A stretch of DNA of 5,499 nt from NCBI GenBank assembly GCA_000431135.1, contig HF987868.1, positions 39,143-44,641 of the forward strand. The letters run 5' to 3'. This document shows positions 1-5,499 of this stretch, piece by piece. The translations under genes were made by a program, and so were the position numbers. Every line of letters begins with the position of its first letter. Position 1 is the stretch's first letter. The notes under the pieces were generated by a model. That model saw only the letters and a program-made list of their open reading frames with translations. It ran no database searches and was not told the DNA's origin. The stretch comes from Clostridium sp. CAG:590 (GTDB lineage Bacteria; Bacillota; Clostridia; Lachnospirales; Lachnospiraceae).

Positions 1-109
1 GTTTTAATAACTTTCCATAATCCCTCGGTGCCAGCATTGCTGTTATAAAACGATCTGCTATGCTCATTTTTTCCTGTTTTTCTTCATATTCCGGATTTGT
101 ATATTCCAT
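1..109 (-). CDS. 5' end of an unidentified protein (runs off the left edge)
   Basis: The first 36 codons and one extra base of a gene lie inside the window. The chosen ATG (107-109) follows GGAGG (115-119) at 5 nt. A second in-frame ATG four codons upstream (119-121), immediately after the sensor gene's stop, has its own weaker AGAGG at about 8 nt, so the protein may begin MEDKMEY. The visible N-terminus is hydrophilic and Glu/Lys-rich for about 14 residues and then reads ITAMLAPRDYGKLLK, an amphipathic stretch. That pattern is loosely reminiscent of the start of DUF1189/YIP1-type membrane proteins, but no membrane segment is visible yet and I do not claim the family. It starts 12 nt after the stop of the sensor gene, so it is probably translated from the same message. 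It does not look like the start of a response-regulator receiver domain. Confidence 0.75.
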   Translation of the reverse strand, partial: MEYTNPEYEEKQEKMSIADRFITAMLAPRDYGKLLK

Positions 110-121
110 CTTATCCTCCAT

Positions 122-1960
122 CTATTCTTCCTCTATATCCTGATCTGGAATCGGAAGAATCATTGTAATCACTGTACCTTTTCCCGGTCTGGACACAACT
201 TCTGTACGGGCATGTGTATTCTTCTTTAGCTGCTCTAACGTTACTTTCAACGAAGTTGCACTTGTCTTCTTCAAATGATCTGTATCAAAACCACATCCGT
301 CATCAATTATCTGAATTGCATATCCATCTTCTCTTTCATAAGTACGGATCACCACATTGCCTTTGTTATCTTTCCCTGCAACTCCATGAACAACTGCATT
401 TTCTATCATGGGTTCTAATGTCCTACGGGGTACTTCAAATGCTTTGACTTTACATTCTAATGTAAAATCAAGTCCGGCATTGCGTGTCTTTTGTAGTGTC
501 AGATAAGCAAGTATATGCGTTAATTCTTCTTCAAATGGTACCAATTCAAAAGGATGTTTCATTGCCATCAGATTGTATCGGAAATAAACCGAGATATAGT
601 ATAACATCTTCGCACTGTTTGCGGAACCATTTTTTATCAGATTCTGCATTGTATGAAACGATGCGAATAACAGATCCGGATTCAATTCCTCAACGATCTG
701 TTCCCGTTGTACCTCCGTCTCAATCTCATCTACATGTGCTTCTTCCCGGGGAGTAAGCGCTATCAAAAGAGAAACACCCACAGTCACACAGTAGTATAAC
801 AAAACTCCCACCGGAATATACACAATATTTGTCCGGTTTGTACCATTTAAAACAGAGTGAACTATTTGCAGGCACACACTGACTAATAATATCATATTAG
901 CCCATAAGACCGCTCTCTCTTCTCTATATTTGTAGACTCCCACTGAAATGGCTAATACTACCGTAAATGCCACTATAAGCAATGCTGCAAAAATTACCGT
1001 TGCAATCTCAACCATGTCGAACGCTGCCAATGCTAATCCCTGTAAAACCATGACACTGATAAACCACACACCGACCAGCATACTTCCCATATCCGTCAGA
1101 GACATCATTCTTTTCCGATTTGTAAAGCTTCGAATGATCATAAGATGCAAAAACAGCAATAACAGGATCATACACACTTCCAAAAAATATATACCAAATG
1201 TCCATGGAATCCATATTCTCACCAGACTGCATCGCATAAGAAACAACATACCACATACGACCATCTCCGCAGAACTGTATCGCAACGGCCGTCGATACCG
1301 TATCTTATTTTTAACCATGCAGCCCACCAGAAACAAAGATAGTCCACATAGCAACAATATACTTCCCATGATCAGATAGCTGCCATTCTCTTTCCATGCT
1401 GTTCCAAGTACCTGCGCATAATTTCCTTCACATATCGACTCTACCGAAACAGAATTACGTTCCACACTCGTAAGCTGGATCGTCATTGTCTTGTTCTGAT
1501 ATCCAGATGCAATCGGAATCATATGTCTTTGTGGTAAATGTCCCTCCCGGTCTCCTGTTTCATATATGACTTCTCCATCAATTGTTACCGTAACCTTCTC
1601 ACCCTTCGTAGAAAAAATCAGATATCGGGTGTCTGACTGCATATCCGGTACCTTATGCGTAAGAGTAACGGTCGCTCCTTTTTTCAACGCAAAGGAATCC
1701 GGAAAATTCGTTACCTCCCGGACATATCCTTCCGGCACACTCTCCGCATCCGCTGTCTGCATAAATGCCTCTACCACCGCATGGTCACTCGGTTCATAAA
1801 CGGCAATCCACCCTTCAGAAAAATCGTTCACTCCGGCAATCTCACCCTTCTTTGTGATATCCGGTTTTTGGAACACGGCAAAAAAGCAGAGCAGTAAAAG
1901 TGTTGCTCCGCACAATCCTCCCAGCAGGATATGAAGTTGTCTGTCTGTTAATCGGAGCAT
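122..1960 (-). CDS. 7TM membrane sensor with LytS/YesM-type histidine-kinase core, phosphoacceptor His replaced
   Basis: The protein has 612 residues. The start at 1960 is chosen because AAGGAG (1970-1975) lies 9 nt before it but directly abuts the alternative ATG at 1969. Layout: a signal anchor (about 10-30); an extracellular region (about 32-193) whose beta-rich centre (LIFSTKGEKVTVTIDGEVIY) resembles the jelly-roll sensor domains of 7TMR-DISM proteins; seven hydrophobic segments (about 195-215, 232-249, 254-276, 292-312, 318-342, 351-370, 379-402); a charged linker; and a cytoplasmic His_kinase/GHKL module (about 420-604). The N-box (IENAVVHG, N521) and G1 box (DDGCGF, 553-558) are good, and SRPGKGT is present near the end. 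The H-box normally reads NPHFLFN; here it is NPDLLFA, with D429 for His and A433 for Asn. The ATP-lid GIGL motif is also degraded (ATSL). Family knowledge predicts a membrane sensor that dimerises and signals to a LytTR or AraC-type regulator, but none is visible. Autophosphorylation at the usual site looks impossible. It starts 38 nt after the HAD gene with no terminator between. The ligand is unknown. Confidence 0.85.
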   Translation of the reverse strand: MLRLTDRQLHILLGGLCGATLLLLCFFAVFQKPDITKKGEIAGVNDFSEGWIAVYEPSDHAVVEAFMQTADAESVPEGYVREVTNFPDSFALKKGATVTLTHKVPDMQSDTRYLIFSTKGEKVTVTIDGEVIYETGDREGHLPQRHMIPIASGYQNKTMTIQLTSVERNSVSVESICEGNYAQVLGTAWKENGSYLIMGSILLLCGLSLFLVGCMVKNKIRYRRPLRYSSAEMVVCGMLFLMRCSLVRIWIPWTFGIYFLEVCMILLLLFLHLMIIRSFTNRKRMMSLTDMGSMLVGVWFISVMVLQGLALAAFDMVEIATVIFAALLIVAFTVVLAISVGVYKYREERAVLWANMILLVSVCLQIVHSVLNGTNRTNIVYIPVGVLLYYCVTVGVSLLIALTPREEAHVDEIETEVQREQIVEELNPDLLFASFHTMQNLIKNGSANSAKMLYYISVYFRYNLMAMKHPFELVPFEEELTHILAYLTLQKTRNAGLDFTLECKVKAFEVPRRTLEPMIENAVVHGVAGKDNKGNVVIRTYEREDGYAIQIIDDGCGFDTDHLKKTSATSLKVTLEQLKKNTHARTEVVSRPGKGTVITMILPIPDQDIEEE

Positions 1961-1969
1961 CGTGTCCAT

Positions 1970-1975
1970 CTCCTT
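1970..1975 (-). promoter_or_regulatory. Ribosome binding site of the sensor gene (decides start)
   Basis: The minus strand reads AAGGAG. It is 9 nt from the ATG at 1960 and 0 nt from the ATG at 1969. A ribosome cannot use a site touching the start codon, so the downstream ATG is preferred. Confidence 0.7.
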
Positions 1976-1998
1976 ACATCAACTCTGTTTATTCACAT

Positions 1999-2790
1999 TC
2001 AGATCAAGCCATAATGTTTCAATGCATTAGCAATTCCATCCTGTAATACATCTGTTGTCTGATATTCAACAATCTGCAATACTTCCGGTACTGCATTTCC
2101 CATACCGACTGCATGTGGAACATATTGTAACATTTCCATATCATTTATGGAATCCCCAAATGCATAACAATCCGAAAGTTCTGCTCCAAAATATTCCATG
2201 ACATACCGGATTCCGGTTGCCTTACTATAAACACCCGGTACCGCCTCGATCACATTTGCGCCATGCGGGATCAGATTAAACTTTGCATCAAACATTTTAT
2301 GAAATGCCTCTTTGTCACTATCCGGCATAAAGGAAGTTGTAAACTTATCATAACACAACGAATCATCCTCTATCGTTCCGATCGGCTGATCCACATTTTT
2401 TGAGAAATAATCATAAATATATTCCATGAATCCGCCTTTTCCACAATCTCCATCAATATATAAACGATCTTTTCCTTCAAATACGGTCTGGTACTTCATT
2501 GCATGCAGTGCATCCGCATACTTCTTACAATCTTCTCGGGGAAGTTCTGCATGAAACAGTTCCTTTCCCTCATATTCAATGTATGTTCCACATCCACACA
2601 CCATGCCATCAAAGGCAAAAGACCGCAGATTGCGGTCAATTGCTGTCTTCACTCTTCCTGTGTTAATAAAGATCTTATGTCCATTGGCTTTTGCCTGTAA
2701 CAAAGCATCTCTCGTACTATCCGGCATGCGATGTGATTCATCTAAGGTGATCAGTGTTCCATCAATATCAAAAAATAATAATGCTGGCAT
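1999..2790 (-). CDS. Cof-type HAD-superfamily phosphatase, candidate riboflavin-pathway phosphatase
   Basis: This 263-residue protein is a soluble HAD hydrolase of the Cof/IIB subclass. It carries the nucleophile motif FFDIDGTL (D8, general acid D10), motif II INTGR (T44), the motif III lysine in YSKATG (K190), and motif IV GDSINDMEM (D213, D217). A cap domain of roughly residues 80-180 lies between motifs II and III, as expected for the C2 cap class, and the length is typical. The ATG at 2790 is chosen because AAAGGA lies 6 nt upstream; the longer reading frame begins only at a TTG (2811) with poor spacing. It begins 54 nt after ribH. In Bacillus subtilis, Cof-type HADs (YcsE, YwtE, YitU) dephosphorylate 5-amino-6-ribitylamino-uracil 5'-phosphate, the step just before lumazine synthase. 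Placement here suggests the same job. That is inference: Cof-type HADs are promiscuous, and a general sugar-phosphate or cofactor phosphatase is the alternative. Confidence 0.9.
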   Translation of the reverse strand: MPALLFFDIDGTLITLDESHRMPDSTRDALLQAKANGHKIFINTGRVKTAIDRNLRSFAFDGMVCGCGTYIEYEGKELFHAELPREDCKKYADALHAMKYQTVFEGKDRLYIDGDCGKGGFMEYIYDYFSKNVDQPIGTIEDDSLCYDKFTTSFMPDSDKEAFHKMFDAKFNLIPHGANVIEAVPGVYSKATGIRYVMEYFGAELSDCYAFGDSINDMEMLQYVPHAVGMGNAVPEVLQIVEYQTTDVLQDGIANALKHYGLI

Positions 2791-2796
2791 ATTGAT

Positions 2797-2806
2797 TCCT
2801 TTCCTT
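2797..2806 (-). promoter_or_regulatory. Ribosome binding site of the HAD gene, in the loop of a small inverted repeat
   Basis: The minus strand reads AAGGAAAGGA and ends 6 nt before the ATG at 2790. This supports that start over the upstream TTG. The site is exactly bracketed by the 6-bp inverted repeat ATTGAT/ATCAAT (2807-2812 and 2791-2796). Confidence 0.65.
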
Positions 2807-2844
2807 ATCAATCCTTATACAAATGTTATCTGATACGGAATATC

Positions 2845-3306
2845 TTACATCTGCTTTAACAGATTTACCATTTCAATCGCACCAAGCGCACAGTCATAAC
2901 CCTTATTGCCTGCTTTTGTTCCGGCACGCTCAATTGCCTGCTCGATATTCTCTGTTGTTACGATACCAAACATAACCGGAATTCCTGTCTGTAACGAAAC
3001 CTGTGCAACACCTTTGGATACCTCATTACATACATAGTCATAATGACTGGTTGCGCCACGGATCACCGTTCCCAAACAGATCACTGCATCATATTTTCCG
3101 GACTCTGCCATCTTCTTTGCAGCAACCGGAATCTCAAATGCACCCGGTACCCAGGCAAGTGTAATATTATCTTCCGGAATATCATGACGGGTCAGTCCAT
3201 CCATTGCACCACCGATCAGTTTGGATACGATAAATTCATTAAATCTTGCGGCAACAATACCGATCTTCATATCATTTGCTACTAATTTTCCTTCTAATGT
3301 GTTCAT
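2845..3306 (-). CDS. ribH: 6,7-dimethyl-8-ribityllumazine synthase
   Basis: Lumazine synthase condenses 5-amino-6-ribitylamino-uracil with 3,4-dihydroxy-2-butanone 4-phosphate to give 6,7-dimethyl-8-ribityllumazine, the substrate of RibE. The 153-residue length is normal. Visible signatures include the substrate-stacking RFNEFI (F22), the VPGAFEIP loop (54-60), the LGTVIRGATSHYDYV block (78-92) with the catalytic histidine H88, and FGIVTTEN followed by ERAGTKAGNKG (126-136, R127 at the phosphate site). The family forms pentamers or 60-meric capsids that can enclose riboflavin synthase; which form applies cannot be read here. AAGGAG (3315-3320) lies 8 nt before the ATG. It follows ribBA after an 83-nt AT-rich gap, the longest in the operon, which holds no clear hairpin or promoter. 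Nothing in the protein looks damaged. Confidence 0.97.
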   Translation of the reverse strand: MNTLEGKLVANDMKIGIVAARFNEFIVSKLIGGAMDGLTRHDIPEDNITLAWVPGAFEIPVAAKKMAESGKYDAVICLGTVIRGATSHYDYVCNEVSKGVAQVSLQTGIPVMFGIVTTENIEQAIERAGTKAGNKGYDCALGAIEMVNLLKQM

Positions 3307-3389
3307 AATCTTAGCTCCTTATATTTCTTATTGTTATAAATTGTTTTTGTACTCTGTTTCACTATTCTCTCTGGTATCTGCGTTTGAAT

Positions 3390-4592
3390 TTATTTATAAT
3401 TCAGAATGTGGCCCATCTTCTCCTGTTTCGTCTTCAGATAAAAAGCATCGTATTTCCCAGGCTCCATAATGATCGGAACACGCTCTACAATATTCAATCC
3501 ATATCCCTCAAGTCCATATACTTTGAGTGGATTGTTTGTCATCAGGCGCATTTCTTTTACGCCAAGATCAACTAATATCTGAGTACCAATCGTATAATCT
3601 CTCGCATCCTCCGGGAATCCAAGTTCTAAGTTTGCTTCTACTGTATCTAGTCCCTGATCCTGTAACTGATATGCACGGATCTTATTGATCAGTCCGATTC
3701 CACGGCCTTCCTGGCGAAGATACAGTAACACACCGCGGCCTTCCTTTGCAATCATCTTCATCGCCGCATCATACTGCTGTCCACAGTCACATCTTGCAGA
3801 ACCGAGTGCATCTCCGGTCAGACATTCTGAATGTACACGGCATAAAACCGGTTTCCCATCGTGGATATCCCCTTTGACTAATGCTACATGATGTTCACCA
3901 TTTAATTTATTGACATATCCATAGATCGTAAATTCACCATATCTTGTCGGCATTTTAGCATGTGCCACACATTCTACGAACACCTCATGTTCTTTACGAT
4001 ACTGGATCAGATCCGCTATTGTTCCAATTTTTAAGTCATGTTTCTTTGCAAATGCGATCAGATCTTCCTTTCTCGCCATCATACCGTCTTCCTTCATGAT
4101 CTCACAGCAAAGACCAACCGGTTTCAATCCGGCAAGCTTCATAAAATCTACGGTTGCTTCGGTATGTCCCTGACGTTCAATCACGCCACCCGGTCTCGCC
4201 TCTAACGGAAACATATGGCCCGGTCTCCGGAAGTCTTCCGGCTTTGCATTGTCCTCTACAAATTTGCGGGCTGTAATTCCTCTCTCATATGCAGAGATTC
4301 CGGTTGTTGTACTCACATGATCCACAGACACCGAAAATGCAGTACAATGATTATCCGTATTGGTAATACACATCTGCGGCAGATTCAGTTTGTCTGTATA
4401 ACTTGCATCCATTGGCATGCAGATCAGACCTCTGGCATAGCTTGCCATAAAGTTGACATTCTCTGTCGTGGCAAATTCGGCTGCACAGATCACATCTCCC
4501 TCATTTTCTCTGTTCTCATCATCTAAAATGACGATGCATTTTCCAGCCTTCAGATCTTCGGCTAATTCTAATGTTGTATTAAATTCTGACAT
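3390..4592 (-). CDS. ribBA: Bifunctional 3,4-dihydroxy-2-butanone 4-phosphate synthase / GTP cyclohydrolase II
   Basis: This 400-residue fusion supplies both precursors of riboflavin. The N-terminal half (about 1-200) is DHBP synthase, which converts ribulose 5-phosphate to DHBP plus formate. It shows the acidic metal/substrate loop DDENRENEGD (24-33), TTTGISAYERG (95-105), RPGHMFPL with H126, and RQGHTEATVD (140-149). The C-terminal half (about 205-400) is GTP cyclohydrolase II, which opens GTP with release of formate and pyrophosphate. It shows RVHSECLTGD, the zinc cysteines C257, C268 and C270, and the RQEGRGIGL active-site block (293-301), then TNNPLK (352-357). Both domains look complete and active, unlike RibBA homologues in which one half has degenerated. 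Start: AAAGGAG (4599-4605) is 6 nt upstream of the ATG. The gene begins 57 nt after ribE. Confidence 0.97.
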   Translation of the reverse strand: MSEFNTTLELAEDLKAGKCIVILDDENRENEGDVICAAEFATTENVNFMASYARGLICMPMDASYTDKLNLPQMCITNTDNHCTAFSVSVDHVSTTTGISAYERGITARKFVEDNAKPEDFRRPGHMFPLEARPGGVIERQGHTEATVDFMKLAGLKPVGLCCEIMKEDGMMARKEDLIAFAKKHDLKIGTIADLIQYRKEHEVFVECVAHAKMPTRYGEFTIYGYVNKLNGEHHVALVKGDIHDGKPVLCRVHSECLTGDALGSARCDCGQQYDAAMKMIAKEGRGVLLYLRQEGRGIGLINKIRAYQLQDQGLDTVEANLELGFPEDARDYTIGTQILVDLGVKEMRLMTNNPLKVYGLEGYGLNIVERVPIIMEPGKYDAFYLKTKQEKMGHILNYK

Positions 4593-4598
4593 AATGAT

Positions 4599-4605
4599 CT
4601 CCTTT
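4599..4605 (-). promoter_or_regulatory. Ribosome binding site of ribBA
   Basis: The minus strand reads AAAGGAG, 6 nt before the ATG at 4592. It is near-consensus and fixes the start. Confidence 0.7.
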
Positions 4606-4649
4606 CCATTCCGTCATCCTCTTATTATGCTCTATCGGATTCCTGCTCA

Positions 4650-5309
4650 TCAGGCAAATCCATTCTTTGCTAAAAAATCCATGGATATTCCTGTTGTTTT
4701 GGTATCTTCTTCCACTTGTTCGTCAAAATGCATCAGTTTCTCAATATATTTTCCCACAATATCATTTTCCAAATTCACAATATCTCCCGTCTTCTTAGAC
4801 AATAGTATCGTATTGGCAGCAGTGTGCGGAATCAGTGACACTTTGAAGCACCGTTTGTCTACATATGCAACCGTAAGTGATACACCATCAATGGCAATTG
4901 AGCCTTTTTCGATAATATATTTTAATAACTTCACCGGTGTCTTAACCGTTACCCATACGGCGTTATCTTCCCTGACAAAGCTTTCGATCTCTCCGGTTCC
5001 ATCGATGTGTCCGCTTACAATATGACCGCCAAATCGTCCATTTGCAGCCATTGCACGTTCCAGATTCACTTTACTGCCTGCTTTCAGGCTGCCAAGTGAA
5101 GACCGTCGCAATGTTTCTGCCATGACATCCGCCGTAAAAGATTCTTTTGTCTTATTCGTCACCGTCAGACACACACCATTGACCGCAATGGAATCACCAA
5201 TATGCATATCTTCAAATATCAGGTCACCGGAAATAGTCAATGCAGAGGATTTCACACCTTTCTTTACGGAAAGGATGGTTCCAATCTCTTCCACAATTCC
5301 TGTAAACAT
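4650..5309 (-). CDS. ribE: Riboflavin synthase (alpha chain)
   Basis: Riboflavin synthase dismutates two 6,7-dimethyl-8-ribityllumazine molecules to one riboflavin and one 5-amino-6-ribitylamino-uracil, which returns to RibH. The 219-residue protein has the classic two tandem lumazine-binding barrels. The N-terminal barrel (about 1-97) contains MFTGIVEE, GDSIAVNGVCLTV (38-50) and GRFGGHIVSGHIDG (91-104). The C-terminal barrel (about 98-190) has the parallel KGSIAIDGVSLTV (135-147), IPHT (160-163) and GDIVNLENDIVGKY. A hydrophilic tail ends in ISMDFLAKNGF, the usual C-terminal trimerisation-type motif. The start at 5309 restores the conserved MFTGIVEE terminus and has AGGAA (5318-5322) 8 nt upstream. 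The ATG at 5327 would overlap the terminator U-tract and translate its own ribosome binding site. The gene is the first after the FMN riboswitch, a place usually held by ribD. The symbol follows Bacillus usage; the Escherichia coli name is ribC. Confidence 0.97.
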   Translation of the reverse strand: MFTGIVEEIGTILSVKKGVKSSALTISGDLIFEDMHIGDSIAVNGVCLTVTNKTKESFTADVMAETLRRSSLGSLKAGSKVNLERAMAANGRFGGHIVSGHIDGTGEIESFVREDNAVWVTVKTPVKLLKYIIEKGSIAIDGVSLTVAYVDKRCFKVSLIPHTAANTILLSKKTGDIVNLENDIVGKYIEKLMHFDEQVEEDTKTTGISMDFLAKNGFA

Positions 5310-5317
5310 ATTTTCAC

Positions 5318-5322
5318 TTCCT
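5318..5322 (-). promoter_or_regulatory. Ribosome binding site of ribE (decides start)
   Basis: The minus strand reads AGGAA, followed by GTGAAAAT and the ATG at 5309, a spacing of 8 nt. It sits between the terminator U-tract and the start. This leaves the ATG at 5327 without any binding site of its own. Confidence 0.7.
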
Positions 5323-5327
5323 AACAT

Positions 5328-5360
5328 AAAAAAGTCCTGAGGTTCATACCTTCAGGACTT
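5328..5360 (-). terminator. Intrinsic terminator in the rib leader (riboswitch expression platform)
   Basis: On the minus strand AAGTCCTGA (5352-5360) pairs perfectly with TCAGGACTT (5332-5340). The stem continues past one bulged A (5351) with GGT/ACC (5348-5350 and 5341-5343) and is closed by a four-base loop ATGA. A run of six T (5328-5333, two of them in the stem) follows. The stem-plus-U-tract is a textbook factor-independent terminator. Its place between the FMN aptamer and ribE indicates premature termination when FMN is bound. The run ends 18 nt before the ribE start. Confidence 0.9.
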
Positions 5361-5430
5361 AACTTCTTATCACTTCTCACACCGGACTTCCCAACTTCCA
5401 CCGTGTACACTCCACAGCTATATGTTCCAT

Positions 5431-5499
5431 CCTCTCTTCTTCCATCCAGACTATACTGTCGGCACCGGAATCTCACCGGTTCCTGCCTTACGGCTCGCG
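5431..5499 (-). promoter_or_regulatory. FMN riboswitch (RFN element), 3' half; 5' half outside the window
   Basis: Read on the minus strand, the segment follows the 3' portion of the RFN consensus. It has CGCGAGC at the edge; a minimal variable hairpin GCC-GUAA-GGC (5485-5494); the ACCGG/CCGGU stem with loop UGAGAUU (5464-5480); the conserved GCCGACAGU; and AUAGUCUGGAUGGA (5441-5454), leading into the GAAGAAG strand that closes P1. The 5' half of the aptamer and the promoter lie beyond the right edge. FMN binding to such elements represses riboflavin genes. The terminator about 70 nt downstream makes this a transcriptional OFF switch for ribE and the genes after it. The linker 5361-5430 contains no gene. 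Confidence 0.95.

Noticed and set aside
948..1379. Plus-strand open frame of 143 codons opposite the membrane segments of the sensor
   Set aside because: The Asn/Thr/Ile/His-rich composition is what the complement of hydrophobic helices gives. The sensor frame on the other strand explains the region.
2791..2811. Seven-residue N-terminal extension of the HAD from a TTG
   Set aside because: The TTG has poor ribosome binding site spacing, whereas the ATG at 2790 has a good one and places DxDGT at the usual distance from the N-terminus.
2813..2844. Possible terminator between ribH and the HAD gene (GATA/TATC arms)
   Set aside because: Only four base pairs and no U-tract follow, so it does not support a transcript end.
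3307..3389. Possible internal promoter in the AT-rich ribBA-ribH gap (a TATAAC-like hexamer on the minus strand)
   Set aside because: No acceptable -35 hexamer lies at the right spacing. In AT-rich DNA a lone -10-like word is expected by chance.
4453..5025. Plus-strand open frame of 190 codons opposite ribE and the start of ribBA
   Set aside because: It is the antisense of two clearly conserved enzymes, has no family-like motif, and no ribosome binding site convinced me. It is a shadow frame.

Overview
Every gene supported in this window lies on the minus strand, so transcription runs from the right edge to the left. The window is a riboflavin (vitamin B2) biosynthesis operon and its downstream extension. 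Moderate-to-low GC, strong AGGAG-type ribosome binding sites, a terminator-type FMN riboswitch, a fused RibBA, and a LytS/YesM-like sensor with a 7TM front end all suggest a Firmicute, most likely a clostridial gut-type bacterium of the Lachnospiraceae kind. That placement is inferred from gene style, not from a marker gene.

Layout in transcription order. At 5431-5499 is the 3' half of an FMN riboswitch (RFN element); its 5' half lies beyond the right edge. A leader linker follows, then an intrinsic terminator at 5328-5360. Next come ribE (riboflavin synthase, start corrected to 5309), ribBA (bifunctional DHBP synthase / GTP cyclohydrolase II), ribH (lumazine synthase), a Cof-type HAD phosphatase (start corrected to 2790), and a 7TM membrane sensor with a LytS/YesM-type kinase core (start corrected to 1960). 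The first 36 codons of another gene run off the left edge. Gaps between genes are 12-83 nt and contain no convincing internal terminator, so the whole set may be one transcript.

How the genes work together. RibBA makes both precursors: the pyrimidine branch intermediate from GTP, and dihydroxybutanone phosphate from ribulose 5-phosphate. RibH and RibE perform the last two steps to riboflavin. The deaminase/reductase RibD, usually the first gene of such clostridial operons, is not here: the riboswitch opens directly onto ribE. The HAD protein sits where the poorly assigned pathway phosphatase would be expected and belongs to the superfamily that supplies it in Bacillus subtilis.

The least ordinary element is the membrane sensor. 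It has a signal anchor, an extracellular domain, seven further membrane segments and a GHKL ATPase fold. In its H-box the phosphoacceptor histidine is replaced by aspartate and the Asn by Ala, so it is probably not a conventional autokinase. No entirely new multi-gene system is evident.
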